A stretch of 31,808 nucleotides of DNA, from positions 64,001-95,808 of the IMG/VR virus record IMGVR_UViG_3300017963_000220; one strand, written 5' to 3'. Below are positions 7,496-15,495 of this stretch, one piece after another. The notes under the pieces were generated by a model. It saw only the letters and a list, made by a program, of their open reading frames with translations, was not told the DNA's origin and did no database searches. The stretch's first letter is position 1. Every line of letters starts with the position of its first letter. The DNA comes from a virus. The translations under genes and the position numbers were made by a program.

Positions 7496-8300
7496 ACAGC
7501 CAAAACTACCAGTGCTCCCTCCACGATTACCTGATAGCTTTCTACGAATTGATATGGGTAGGGTTCTCCCTACCCTCGATAGTATCATTCGTCATAGAAG
7601 CACACCGATGATTCACACCACCCACATCATCTGTCCATGTATTACCCCTACTCGTCAAGGCGGGACGGGGGAAGCTGTCCCTGATTGCCCGGAGTGTAGT
7701 GGAACTGGTTTCGCTTATCCAGGTAATGGTGACAAGATAGGTGGCGTGGTTTTTGGTGTTCGTGCTGACGACACACACATCGAGGTGGGTTCTGTCAGTA
7801 TGGGTCAGATCTCTGTGACGTTTCCAACGGAAGTACAGGTTGCTGAGGGAGACAGACTACATCTGTATAGGTCACTCGTACCAATGAGACATCTGAGGAA
7901 GTACAAGGCTTCCATGAGAGGTATGTCTCTGCCCTTCGATGTTCAAGACGTTATCAAGCTTGTCACGAATGAGCCCACAACGCTCCGGATCATCGAGCTG
8001 GTAAGAGGCAAGGATTACACTCTGGATATAACCAAGAACTTTCTCACGTTTCCATCTGACGGTCTCGTCAAGGATAACGCTGTTGTTAGCGGTGTGTTTC
8101 TCGCTGCTCCTTACTACATCATTCAAAGCCTCACGTCAGCCTTTCGAGGTCAAATAACCCGTGCCTACTCGGATGAAGCCGAGCCTGAATGGGTGAAGAT
8201 GCCACAGGCGGTGATCGCTACCAGATCAGATATTCTGGCTGGACGCTTTCAACGTGACGTGGTGGCGCGTGGTGATGCTGAACAAGGGGAGGGGTACTAA
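7488..8300 (+). CDS. Neck-region structural protein with Cys4 zinc-ribbon-like cluster
   Basis: A 270-aa protein with AGGAGGG about 8 nt before ATG 7488. Near the N-terminus it carries Cys49, Cys51, Cys67 and Cys70 in the arrangement CPC-x15-CPEC followed by SGTG, which resembles half of a DnaJ-type zinc ribbon and probably binds one metal ion. A beta-rich domain follows (IGGVVFGVRADDTHIEVGSV), then a second beta segment near residues 165-215 (LVRGKDYTLDITKNFLTFP). Its place between the adaptor and gp10-like genes suggests a neck or head-tail joining role. I do not recognise the family. TAA overlaps the next ATG (TAATG). Confidence 0.55.
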   Translation: MAKQPKLPVLPPRLPDSFLRIDMGRVLPTLDSIIRHRSTPMIHTTHIICPCITPTRQGGTGEAVPDCPECSGTGFAYPGNGDKIGGVVFGVRADDTHIEVGSVSMGQISVTFPTEVQVAEGDRLHLYRSLVPMRHLRKYKASMRGMSLPFDVQDVIKLVTNEPTTLRIIELVRGKDYTLDITKNFLTFPSDGLVKDNAVVSGVFLAAPYYIIQSLTSAFRGQITRAYSDEAEPEWVKMPQAVIATRSDILAGRFQRDVVARGDAEQGEGY

Positions 8301-8746
8301 TGAGACAAACCGTTACAATGAGGGGCTCGGCGGCTCAGGCTGTTCGAGCTGGTCTTCAGCGTCGTGCAGCAGTAACTAATCATCTACTTCAACGCTTGTG
8401 GCGTAACGCCGTGATGAGAACTCATCTATCTCACCGCGCTAAGGTACGGTACTGCAAAGCCATTCAACCCTACAGGGACAGACCAGGAGTCTACATAGCT
8501 GATAAGGTAGCCAAGCTCCTAGAGACTGGCTGGAAGCCTTTCGATATGAGACCTGGACTTCTGAAGGGGATGTTGCGTCGCGTGATTCCTATCAAGGGAC
8601 CAGGCGGTACTACGGAATTTCGTACTGTATCTCACACGAGTCCTCATGGTTCCTGGCAACATCCAGGGTTCAAGGGGGCTAACGTACTCAAGGAACTTCA
8701 GAAGCGGCTTGATAAGCTAGTAGCGGAGGCAACTCGTGGCGAATAG
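8300..8746 (+). CDS. HK97 gp10-like neck / tail completion protein
   Basis: A 148-aa basic protein coupled to the upstream gene by TAATG at 8298-8302. The N-terminal half is helical and Arg-rich (QAVRAGLQRRAAVTNHLLQR). Near the C-terminus it has GSWQHPGFKGANVLKEL, matching the W-x-HPG-h-K-x-x-x-hh-x-x-h signature of the HK97 gp10 family that caps the head-proximal end of the tail. About 150 residues is usual for the family. It precedes the tail-terminator-like gene, the usual order. The internal GGAGG at 8725-8729 is the ribosome binding site of the next gene, which overlaps this one by 11 nt. Confidence 0.6.
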   Translation: MRQTVTMRGSAAQAVRAGLQRRAAVTNHLLQRLWRNAVMRTHLSHRAKVRYCKAIQPYRDRPGVYIADKVAKLLETGWKPFDMRPGLLKGMLRRVIPIKGPGGTTEFRTVSHTSPHGSWQHPGFKGANVLKELQKRLDKLVAEATRGE

Positions 8747-9719
8747 GATGAGACCACGGTACCACAAGGGGCTCAGGGCGAACGCTGGGATGACATTCCC
8801 AGAGTTTGTTCTACATGCTGCGTTGAAACATTTACCTGAGATTCTGGGTAAGGGGATCTATGCACAAGACGCTCAAGAGGAGGTACTGTTCACAAGTATC
8901 AGTCAGGATATGATTGACGCTTGTTTCCATAAGCTTCAGATGCGTCCGCCCGCTATCTCGCTTCAGTTTCCTGTAGAACGTACACAGCTTCCAATGGTGA
9001 CGATTCGACGTGAAAACATGCCGTTTGACGCACCTATCATTGGTGACGACGCTGGTATGGTAGAGGAGGATACCCATTGGACCACAGACGAAACTATCCT
9101 TACACCAGCCGGTGGGGCGGTAGGGGGTGAAACCTCTTTCTCGTTCCCTTATGCTGGGGAGATCGTTACGCGTTCTCCTGAGGTATACATCCGACGTGGT
9201 TCAGATGATATTCCCCTAGACTATGATGCCAGTGACTTCACAGTGGAGAATAACAGGATCGTCTTAGACCCTTCCTGGGCTCTCCAAGCTGGTGATGAGC
9301 TGGTAGTGACTCGTTACGCAACGTATGGCCTAAGCGGTGGTGATTTATTCGGCTACCAGTATCGCTTCAACTACGTAATCTTTGTAGACACCGAAAACGC
9401 GATGCTCACATCATTTCTGGCTGGTATCGTCTGGAGAGAACTTGTGCTGAAATACAACGAACTCCTAGCCTCGGGCCTTGTAGACCTCGAGTTTAGCTTC
9501 CGAGCTATGTCTCTATGGGAACAATTCGTGCCTCCGCTAGGTGATCGGGCTGAGATCACTCTCTCAGGTCTCACAGATTGGGTCGCCTATCAGCCTCGAG
9601 AACAAATACGCACTGTCCACTCTGAAGTGGCTCAGACTTCCGATGGGGAAAACATCCTTGTAATGGACACAGAACTAGTTGTGTATGAAAGCACGACTAC
9701 TGAATGTGGCGAGGAGTAA
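8736..9719 (+). CDS. Probable tail terminator / neck protein with beta-sandwich insert
   Basis: A 327-aa protein. GTG 8736 is chosen because GGAGG at 8725-8729 is ideally spaced for it; the in-frame ATG at 8748 would be too far away. The N-terminal 90 residues and residues 205-300 read as one alpha/beta domain (ISLQFPVERTQLPMVTIRRE, then YQYRFNYVIFVDTENAMLTS and EFSFRAMSLWEQFVPP). This resembles the joining or terminator fold in which strands pair around a helix. Between them, about residues 125-205, lies a beta-sandwich insert ending in IVLDPSWALQAGDELVVTRY. Position directly before the sheath gene is where contractile phages encode their tail terminator. The call depends largely on position. 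Confidence 0.5.
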   Translation: MANRMRPRYHKGLRANAGMTFPEFVLHAALKHLPEILGKGIYAQDAQEEVLFTSISQDMIDACFHKLQMRPPAISLQFPVERTQLPMVTIRRENMPFDAPIIGDDAGMVEEDTHWTTDETILTPAGGAVGGETSFSFPYAGEIVTRSPEVYIRRGSDDIPLDYDASDFTVENNRIVLDPSWALQAGDELVVTRYATYGLSGGDLFGYQYRFNYVIFVDTENAMLTSFLAGIVWRELVLKYNELLASGLVDLEFSFRAMSLWEQFVPPLGDRAEITLSGLTDWVAYQPREQIRTVHSEVAQTSDGENILVMDTELVVYESTTTECGEE

Positions 9720-9722
9720 TAG

Positions 9723-11582
9723 ATGCCGAGAAACGTTCGATGGAAGGGTCAGACCCTCTATCGTCCTGGCTCGTACACCTTTACAGACCTTTCTGGTCTG
9801 ATCAACTTGGATCTTGGGTCCGAGGCCGCCATCATCGTCATTGGTGAGGCCGCCGCAGGTCAACCTCAGTTGAACGCGGCGAACCCGGTCTACCACGCCT
9901 TTACAGATCCCCAGGACATGATCGACACCTTCCAAGAAGGAAACCTTGCCGAGGTGGCTCAACTCGCCTTTGACCCAGCGAAGGACGGCCAGGACGAGGA
10001 TGGCGTTGCCATTCGCGGCTGTGATGTCGTCTACGCTATCAAGACGAACGCCTCGGTACAATCCAACGACACCGTTCAAGACGGTTCCTCCAACGACGCA
10101 GTAACCTTCAAGGATCTCATTTGGGGTCTGAAGGGCGACCAAACCTGGTATCAGATTTCTACCTCAGGTACAGGGGTGATTATCACCTTTGGCCGGGAGA
10201 ATGCTCCCAACGTGGGTAGCCAGGAGTCCATAGCGTTCGGTATCGATGGTACCGATGAGTGGATTGAACTGGGTATCACAGCAGCATTTACCGGAACATC
10301 TTGTACGGTAGCTTTCGATGGTACCACACTGACCTTCGACTCGGATGTAGCTTCCGAGGATAAGGCGATCACTTGCACAGGGAAAACCATTCAAGAGATA
10401 GTGTCGGAGATCGTAGCCTTCGCGCCTATCACGACAGCCTGTTATTCAGCTACGGTATTGCGTAGCGCTCGAGCTGAAGTCGCGGCCACGTACCTCGACC
10501 AGTTCACCGCTACCAGTATCTTCGCGGCTGATGTATCGTTCCATGGTTCTGCTTACGATATCGTGGACTGGTTCAACAGTAACAGCGTGTATGTCGAGGC
10601 TGAGTGGGAGGGTGGATTCCTTCCAGCGGCAACCAGCGGACGAGTTTATCTCTCTGGTGGGGCTCTGGGAGACTCTACGGCTACCTCTATCCAAGACGCT
10701 TACAAGATAGCGAAGCGTGTCAATTGCCGTTTCGTGGTCAGCGCTTTCAACGGCGCTGTCGGTTCTGGTGGTTCGATAGCTCTGTCAACGGTGAACAACT
10801 ATCTCTCGAACCATCTTACGCAGTGTAACCCGATCAAGGGTAGGAATGAGCGACAAGGTTTCTGTGTTCTAGGGTCCACTACCAAGGCGAATCTGTGGAC
10901 AGAGCTGGAAGGCTACAATAGCGCGTTCCAGGCAGCCTCGATGGACGAGGTTCGCCGTGAGGGTCCAGACGGAACGAAACAATGGCTTGGCGCTCACTGT
11001 ACCGCTACTATGGCAGCAGCCATCATGGCTGGTTCACCTATAGCGACGCCTTTGACCGTCAAGTATGCCAAGATCTACGATTCGAGACCATTGGCAACCG
11101 ACTTTGACCCAGATGAGGAAACAGACTACGCGACGGCTATCGAGAAAGGGCTTCTTTTCCTGGAGCACATATCTGGTGAAGGTATTCGCTTCGCGAAGGG
11201 GATCTCGACGTACAAAACCGTTGACAATGACGGCTACATCATGCTCGAGGTAGTAGAGGCGTGGCTGTGGTTGTCTCGACTGTACCGTCGGAATCTCGAG
11301 AAGCCCCAAGTGGGGAAGAAGGGCAGAGGTATTCGTTCTGTGAACCAAGCGAAGGGCGCTGTCAGAAAGCTTCTACGTGAGGTTTCAGACCCGAATAACC
11401 CAGACTTCCTTCTCATAGAGGGCACCGACGACGAAGGAAACGTCGTTCCGCCTTGGAGAAACCTCCGGGTGTGGAATGTCAGTGACCAGCTTTATACGTC
11501 GGTGGAGGTCACGTTCACGCAAGGAATCAACTTCCTTCTCAACGAGCTGAGGGCTTCACTGCCCACGGCGCTGTCCAGCTAG
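9723..11582 (+). CDS. Contractile tail sheath protein
   Basis: A 619-aa protein starting three nucleotides after the previous stop. The N-terminus RPGSYTFTDLSGLINLDLGS, followed by EAAIIVIGEAAAGQP, is the classic sheath opening. The C-terminal part has the conserved sheath core (RVNCRFVVSAFNGAVGSGGS, EGIRFAKGISTYKTVDND) and ends with QLYTSVEVTFTQGINFLLNE, the strand-helix arm that links neighbouring sheath subunits. The middle (about residues 130-250) is a beta-rich, Thr-rich insert, probably the surface-exposed variable domain. Codon use is strongly biased, as expected for a protein needed in hundreds of copies. The tube gene follows after 12 nt. This is the strongest evidence for myovirus morphology. 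Confidence 0.93.
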   Translation: MPRNVRWKGQTLYRPGSYTFTDLSGLINLDLGSEAAIIVIGEAAAGQPQLNAANPVYHAFTDPQDMIDTFQEGNLAEVAQLAFDPAKDGQDEDGVAIRGCDVVYAIKTNASVQSNDTVQDGSSNDAVTFKDLIWGLKGDQTWYQISTSGTGVIITFGRENAPNVGSQESIAFGIDGTDEWIELGITAAFTGTSCTVAFDGTTLTFDSDVASEDKAITCTGKTIQEIVSEIVAFAPITTACYSATVLRSARAEVAATYLDQFTATSIFAADVSFHGSAYDIVDWFNSNSVYVEAEWEGGFLPAATSGRVYLSGGALGDSTATSIQDAYKIAKRVNCRFVVSAFNGAVGSGGSIALSTVNNYLSNHLTQCNPIKGRNERQGFCVLGSTTKANLWTELEGYNSAFQAASMDEVRREGPDGTKQWLGAHCTATMAAAIMAGSPIATPLTVKYAKIYDSRPLATDFDPDEETDYATAIEKGLLFLEHISGEGIRFAKGISTYKTVDNDGYIMLEVVEAWLWLSRLYRRNLEKPQVGKKGRGIRSVNQAKGAVRKLLREVSDPNNPDFLLIEGTDDEGNVVPPWRNLRVWNVSDQLYTSVEVTFTQGINFLLNELRASLPTALSS

Positions 11583-11594
11583 GAGGGATGAGAG

Positions 11595-12041
11595 ATGGCT
11601 CAACAAGTCCTAACTGGTGGTCGCGCAAGGTTCTTCCTGAATAGCCAACGTGTCGGTTGGGCCATGGGCGTAACCATCACAGAGGATATCGTTCAGGAAC
11701 CTGCCGTTGTATTGGACGCTTTGGTTCCAGCGGAACATGTAGTCACTGGCTACACTGTTCAGCTTCAGTGCCAGATTTACAAGGTCCCACAGAAGGATCT
11801 CGTTACGTCTGGTCTTTGGCCTCAGATGGGGCGTACCCCAGATGAGCACAAGGCTATCCTTGTGGACTTCCCAGAGATGACAGCCGAGGTATGGGATTCC
11901 TACCTCGACTTACCTGTGGGGAAAGTCTACAGGGTACTGCCACGAACGCGGAACATCGCTATCCAGGCTCGAGGTCTGGTGGCGACCAACTGTACATTCG
12001 TAGCTATCTACTACTCAGACGAAGGCAGTGCCGACATCTAA
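11595..12041 (+). CDS. Tail tube protein
   Basis: A 148-aa protein with AGGAGGG upstream of ATG 11595. It begins MAQQVLTGGRARFFLNSQRV, followed by GWAMGVTITEDIVQEPAVVLDAL. This is the beta-barrel pattern of inner tail tubes of contractile tails, and the length is typical. A later segment (YRVLPRTRNIAIQARGLVAT followed by NCTFVAIYY) supplies the remaining strands. Tube rings stack around the tape measure and form the DNA channel inside the sheath. Position directly after the sheath gene agrees. A strong hairpin terminator follows 36 nt after the stop, which would let tube and upstream genes be expressed more highly than the chaperone and tape measure genes. Confidence 0.9.
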   Translation: MAQQVLTGGRARFFLNSQRVGWAMGVTITEDIVQEPAVVLDALVPAEHVVTGYTVQLQCQIYKVPQKDLVTSGLWPQMGRTPDEHKAILVDFPEMTAEVWDSYLDLPVGKVYRVLPRTRNIAIQARGLVATNCTFVAIYYSDEGSADI

Positions 12042-12077
12042 TACAGTCGTCATGTCCCTGGGTAGGTCATGGGGTTT

Positions 12078-12134
12078 GGCCGGATGGTTTCCTCTGGGCA
12101 TCTGCCCCTCGGAGCCATCCGGCCAGCCTTTTTT
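12078..12134 (+). terminator. Rho-independent terminator between tail tube and chaperone genes
   Basis: GGCCGGATGG (12078-12087) pairs perfectly with CCATCCGGCC (12115-12124), and GGGC/GCCC can extend the hairpin inside. A T-run of six (12129-12134) follows after AGCC. This is the best intrinsic terminator in the window. As all genes on both sides read rightward, it probably acts as an attenuator: abundant structural genes lie upstream, and low-copy chaperones and tape measure lie downstream. Confidence 0.85.
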
Positions 12135-12151
12135 ACTTGGAGGGTCGTGTG

Positions 12152-12559
12152 ATGGAAAAGAAATACAGCTTCTCGGTAGATGAGAAATCACGAATTGATG
12201 GGAAACGGTACAAGGGCACCTTCCACATGAGACGCGCCAACATAGGTGATCTGGGAGCGATCAGCGCTGCCTTGTCTCGCTTGAATCAGGGTCAACCAAT
12301 CGTCTCAGATTCATTCGAGGCGCTTCTGACCGTGGTGGCGACAATCGAGATCTGTGGAGAAGACGTTCCTAAATGGTGGCAGGCTCTCGTCGATGAGGGT
12401 GGAAATGAGTCCATCATCATTCGCGTTGGGAACGCCATGAGCAGGGAGCGTGATAAGGGACAGCCCTTTCGATCTGAAAAAGATCAATCTGAACAAACTG
12501 GCGACGGGAGCGACGTGGGCTCATCCGTCGAAAGCGAGAGCGGTACAGACGATACCTGA
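12152..12559 (+). CDS. Tail assembly chaperone, upstream frame (gpG-type)
   Basis: A 135-aa protein starting at ATG 12152 after GGAGGG (12139-12144). Longer in-frame starts lie upstream of the terminator and are rejected. It has a compact domain (YKGTFHMRRANIGDLGAISA, then FEALLTVVATIEICGEDVPK) followed by a hydrophilic Ser/Glu/Asp tail from about residue 105. In contractile and siphovirus tails such a gene sits between tube and tape measure, coats the tape measure during assembly, and is partly extended by programmed frameshifting. The adjacent ORF overlaps by 119 nt in the +1 frame, as expected for that arrangement. The polar tail, absent from the fused form, would be the non-shifted ending. 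Confidence 0.8.
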   Translation: MEKKYSFSVDEKSRIDGKRYKGTFHMRRANIGDLGAISAALSRLNQGQPIVSDSFEALLTVVATIEICGEDVPKWWQALVDEGGNESIIIRVGNAMSRERDKGQPFRSEKDQSEQTGDGSDVGSSVESESGTDDT

Positions 12560-12956
12560 TGAGTTGTTTGACGCAGCTCAGGAACAACTCACAGACAGCC
12601 ACCTAGCTCGGTACTTCTCGAAGAAGTATAGTATGCCACCACATCATCCCTTACTACAGGAGTATACCTGGGAAGAGATGCTCGTGGAGTTTGTGGCTGA
12701 CGCCATAGAAGAAGAGCGGCTCGAAGTGGGTGTAGGTGGTCGTCCAATCAAGAAGCTTACGCACAAGGGCGTTGAAGTAGTTCAGACAGGTTCCAAGGTA
12801 TTCGATGACCTTGAGATGGAGTGGGCTGACCAGGACGTAGAACCTAACGATGAAGAATTCACATTCCTGCCTCCGGAGGACGAAGACGAACTTCCGGATG
12901 GTACAGACTTGTTGGAGACGATAGGCGAACAGATGAGGAAATCAAATGCCGGGTGA
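12441..12956 (+). CDS. Tail assembly chaperone, downstream frame (gpGT-type extension)
   Basis: This frame is open from 12441 to the TGA at 12954-12956, in +1 (equally -2) register relative to the upstream chaperone. It has only a GTG at 12450 as a possible start, without a convincing ribosome binding site, so I read it as the C-terminal part of a frameshift fusion of about 267-268 residues. Its sequence has a helical section (FDAAQEQLTDSHLARYFSKK, then YTWEEMLVEFVADAIEEERL) and a very acidic C-terminus (PEDEDELPDGTDLLETIGEQ). It overlaps the tape measure start by 11 nt, matching the chaperone/tape-measure coupling of tailed phages. Independent translation from GTG 12450 is the alternative. 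Confidence 0.7.
   Translation, partial: AGSVIRDSPFDLKKINLNKLATGATWAHPSKARAVQTIPDELFDAAQEQLTDSHLARYFSKKYSMPPHHPLLQEYTWEEMLVEFVADAIEEERLEVGVGGRPIKKLTHKGVEVVQTGSKVFDDLEMEWADQDVEPNDEEFTFLPPEDEDELPDGTDLLETIGEQMRKSNAG
12464..12482 (+). other. Candidate programmed frameshift region
   Basis: Fusion of the two chaperone frames needs a shift of +1 or -2. Two candidates lie in the overlap. (a) CCC-TTT at 12464-12469: proline tRNA on CCC can re-pair with CCT after a +1 move. (b) GAAAAAG at 12476-12482: lysine tRNA on AAA (12479-12481) can move back two to AAA (12477-12479), giving AAG next. The A-run sits in the loop of a small GATCT/AGATC hairpin (12471-12485). I cannot choose between them from sequence alone. 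Confidence 0.45.
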
Positions 12957-15495
12957 CGACCTCACCCTCACATTAGGATTTGACGTTGACGAAGCTGACC
13001 TTGAACGTGCCATAAAGGATCAAGTTCAAGGGCTAGGTATGGAGATCGAGACCGCGAATATCTCACTCAGATCACTTCAGGCCACATTACGTGACATGGT
13101 TGCTCCTATGAGGGAGCTACGCGATCTGTCCAATGAGATGAAAGCGGCCTTTGACTCAGCTAAGGACTCTGCCAAATCTATCCGTGAGTCTATCGCCTCT
13201 ACGCGTCTACAGACGGGCGCGAGCGCTACTGGGGCCGCTCCTACTTCCACACCTGGTCTTGGTGGTGGCACCGGGGGCCTTGGTGGTTTAGGGGGCCTTG
13301 GTGGTCTTATAGGTGGCGGTGGTGGTATTCTAAGTACCCTTGCTACTGGCGCTTTAGGGGCTGTTGGGGTCGCTGGGGCTGGCGCTGTAGGTCTAGGTAT
13401 AGGTGGCGGTTTAGCGTCCTTGGCGCAAAGACTTTCTCCTGGTGTACGTGCTCTTATGGAGGGTGAGAATCCTCTCACAGCGATACGTCAAGCCGACGAA
13501 CGACGGCAGGCTAGAACACGAGAGACGATTTCTACTGGTGGCTTTATGGCCCCTTTCCAAGCCTACGCTCAGGGAGCTTCTCTGGGAGACATCATGTCTG
13601 GTGGTATTACTGCCCGACAAGTTGGTGGTTCCTATGGTATGGTCCGAGGGCTTATGGGTGGTATAGGCCAGGGGCCTATAGGTATGATGTCTCAGGTCGT
13701 CGGTGGTGCCTACGGCGCGGCTGGTGGTGTTGACGTAGGTGGTCGTCTATCCTCTATGTTGGGGCTAGGCGAGATGCCTGGTCAAATAGCTGGGGCTGAG
13801 ATAGGTCGTCAGCTAGGCTCTGGAGCTGTTCAACGGTACATACAAGAGGGAATGTCTCGTTATACTGGTTACATCTCTACGATGGCTGGTATTGCAGCAC
13901 CTCGTCAGTATGGTATGACGCGTGGTCAGTTCAGAGACATTCGAGGTATGGCTGGCCGCTTCGGTTATGGTCCCGAGCAAATCGGGGCTGAGATGGGCGG
14001 CTTGTTCCAAGGCTTCGGTGGCGGTGAATTGACCACTGATACCTTGCGTACAGCTATGGCTTATTCTCGTTCTCAAGGTGTGGGGATGGGCCAGATCGGC
14101 GCTTCTATTGGTGGTCTCATGATGGCTGGTGGTGCTGCTCCTCAGGACGCTCAGGCTCGAGAGTCCATCATGGTTCGTGTCATGGCTGACGCTGTATCAG
14201 CAGGCTTCGGTAGACGCCTACCAGAATTCGCGTCAGCGGTGGGTACTGGTGTCAGTGTCGCGATGTCTGGTCCTAGTATGATTCGCAATACTGACATGGC
14301 TGGTTTGATCGAATCCGTATCACGTGTGACATCGAACGTCGCTAGGTCTCGTGGTGTTGGTCTCCAGGATGCTGGACGTTTCATTTCTCCTATCGTCGGC
14401 GCGGCTGGCGGTATGATGAGAGGACTTCTCAGCGGTGGCGGAGATCCTATAGCCATGTCGATGCTGGTGAACACACAACGTCAACGCTTCGGCGGCGACA
14501 TGTTTGAGATGATGTTTGGGGAGGGCGGTTTACAAGAGGCTCAGGCAGATCCTTTTGGTCGTGGTATGGAGATAATGGCTCCTATGATGAGGAACGCCCT
14601 CCGGACCAGCTCAACACGTTATGGTGCTGCTGTTTCATTACAAAACATCTTCCAAGGTATGGGTCAGGAAGCGACTCCTGAGATGATTCGTGACATCGTT
14701 CAACAGGGTGGCGGCGCTATGGCTTCTGCCCGTGCTGAGGGACGAGATCTAACTGACGAGGAGATGTTAGAGATACTCCATGAGATTGTGGGGACGAACG
14801 AAGAGAGCACAGAGACTACTCAGGAGACCATGAGGGATATCCAACAGAGTGGTGAGAATATCATGCGTGAACAGCTGGGTGAGATGAGGACAGCGGCTCA
14901 GTATTCTTGGGCTCAGTTAGGAATCTCAGCGGCTATGGCGCGTGATGCAGCTACATTCCATCAGGCTCAGATGGCTGAGACTAGGAATATGGCTACCATG
15001 ATGAGGGCTTCAGCCATATCTGGTACGTTGAGAGCCTTGAATGAAGTTCGTACTGAGGCAGCAGAAGAAGGGGCGCGGGCTCGCGACATTTCTACGTATG
15101 TAAGCCGTTTGACAACAGGTTTGTTAGATGTTGCTGGTGAGATGGGTACTGAGGGTTGGGGATTAGCTGACCCAGGCGGTAATCCTGAAGAGATGAGAAC
15201 TGCTGCTGAGAAGGTAGCTCAGATGACAGAGACTCAGCTTTCAAGACAAGCTCTAACGTCGCCTCAAGGTGCTCGAATGAGGGCTAGGGCTTTGGCTGGC
15301 GAACAAAGGGCTAGGGCTCACCAGCGACGTAATCTTGGGGCTGGTCCTGAGAGTAGCATGTCTGGCCTTATCGCTCGAGAAGAGGCTCGAGCGGCTCAGC
15401 GGCAGAACCCACCACGTTCTAGAGCACAGGAAGCCGCTAACACAAATGTAGCGATGACACCAATTCGTACTGGTGCGGGAAGTAGTAGGCAATAA
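12946..15495 (+). CDS. Tape measure protein
   Basis: An 849-aa protein, long, hydrophobic in parts and otherwise helical, beginning inside the end of the chaperone frame. Residues 10-95 are predicted coiled coil (FDVDEADLERAIKDQVQGLG, then RELRDLSNEMKAAFDSAKDS). Residues about 100-165 are a Gly-rich hydrophobic segment with GLGG repeats, likely membrane-active. Residues 165-560 are rich in Gly, Met and Ala with many YG and GG pairs. The C-terminal third is helical and charged. It sets tail length and is ejected with the DNA. With the common rule of about 0.15 nm per residue, it implies a tail near 127 nm; that number is an inference. It ends TAATG, coupled to the hub gene. Confidence 0.88.
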   Translation: MPGDDLTLTLGFDVDEADLERAIKDQVQGLGMEIETANISLRSLQATLRDMVAPMRELRDLSNEMKAAFDSAKDSAKSIRESIASTRLQTGASATGAAPTSTPGLGGGTGGLGGLGGLGGLIGGGGGILSTLATGALGAVGVAGAGAVGLGIGGGLASLAQRLSPGVRALMEGENPLTAIRQADERRQARTRETISTGGFMAPFQAYAQGASLGDIMSGGITARQVGGSYGMVRGLMGGIGQGPIGMMSQVVGGAYGAAGGVDVGGRLSSMLGLGEMPGQIAGAEIGRQLGSGAVQRYIQEGMSRYTGYISTMAGIAAPRQYGMTRGQFRDIRGMAGRFGYGPEQIGAEMGGLFQGFGGGELTTDTLRTAMAYSRSQGVGMGQIGASIGGLMMAGGAAPQDAQARESIMVRVMADAVSAGFGRRLPEFASAVGTGVSVAMSGPSMIRNTDMAGLIESVSRVTSNVARSRGVGLQDAGRFISPIVGAAGGMMRGLLSGGGDPIAMSMLVNTQRQRFGGDMFEMMFGEGGLQEAQADPFGRGMEIMAPMMRNALRTSSTRYGAAVSLQNIFQGMGQEATPEMIRDIVQQGGGAMASARAEGRDLTDEEMLEILHEIVGTNEESTETTQETMRDIQQSGENIMREQLGEMRTAAQYSWAQLGISAAMARDAATFHQAQMAETRNMATMMRASAISGTLRALNEVRTEAAEEGARARDISTYVSRLTTGLLDVAGEMGTEGWGLADPGGNPEEMRTAAEKVAQMTETQLSRQALTSPQGARMRARALAGEQRARAHQRRNLGAGPESSMSGLIAREEARAAQRQNPPRSRAQEAANTNVAMTPIRTGAGSSRQ

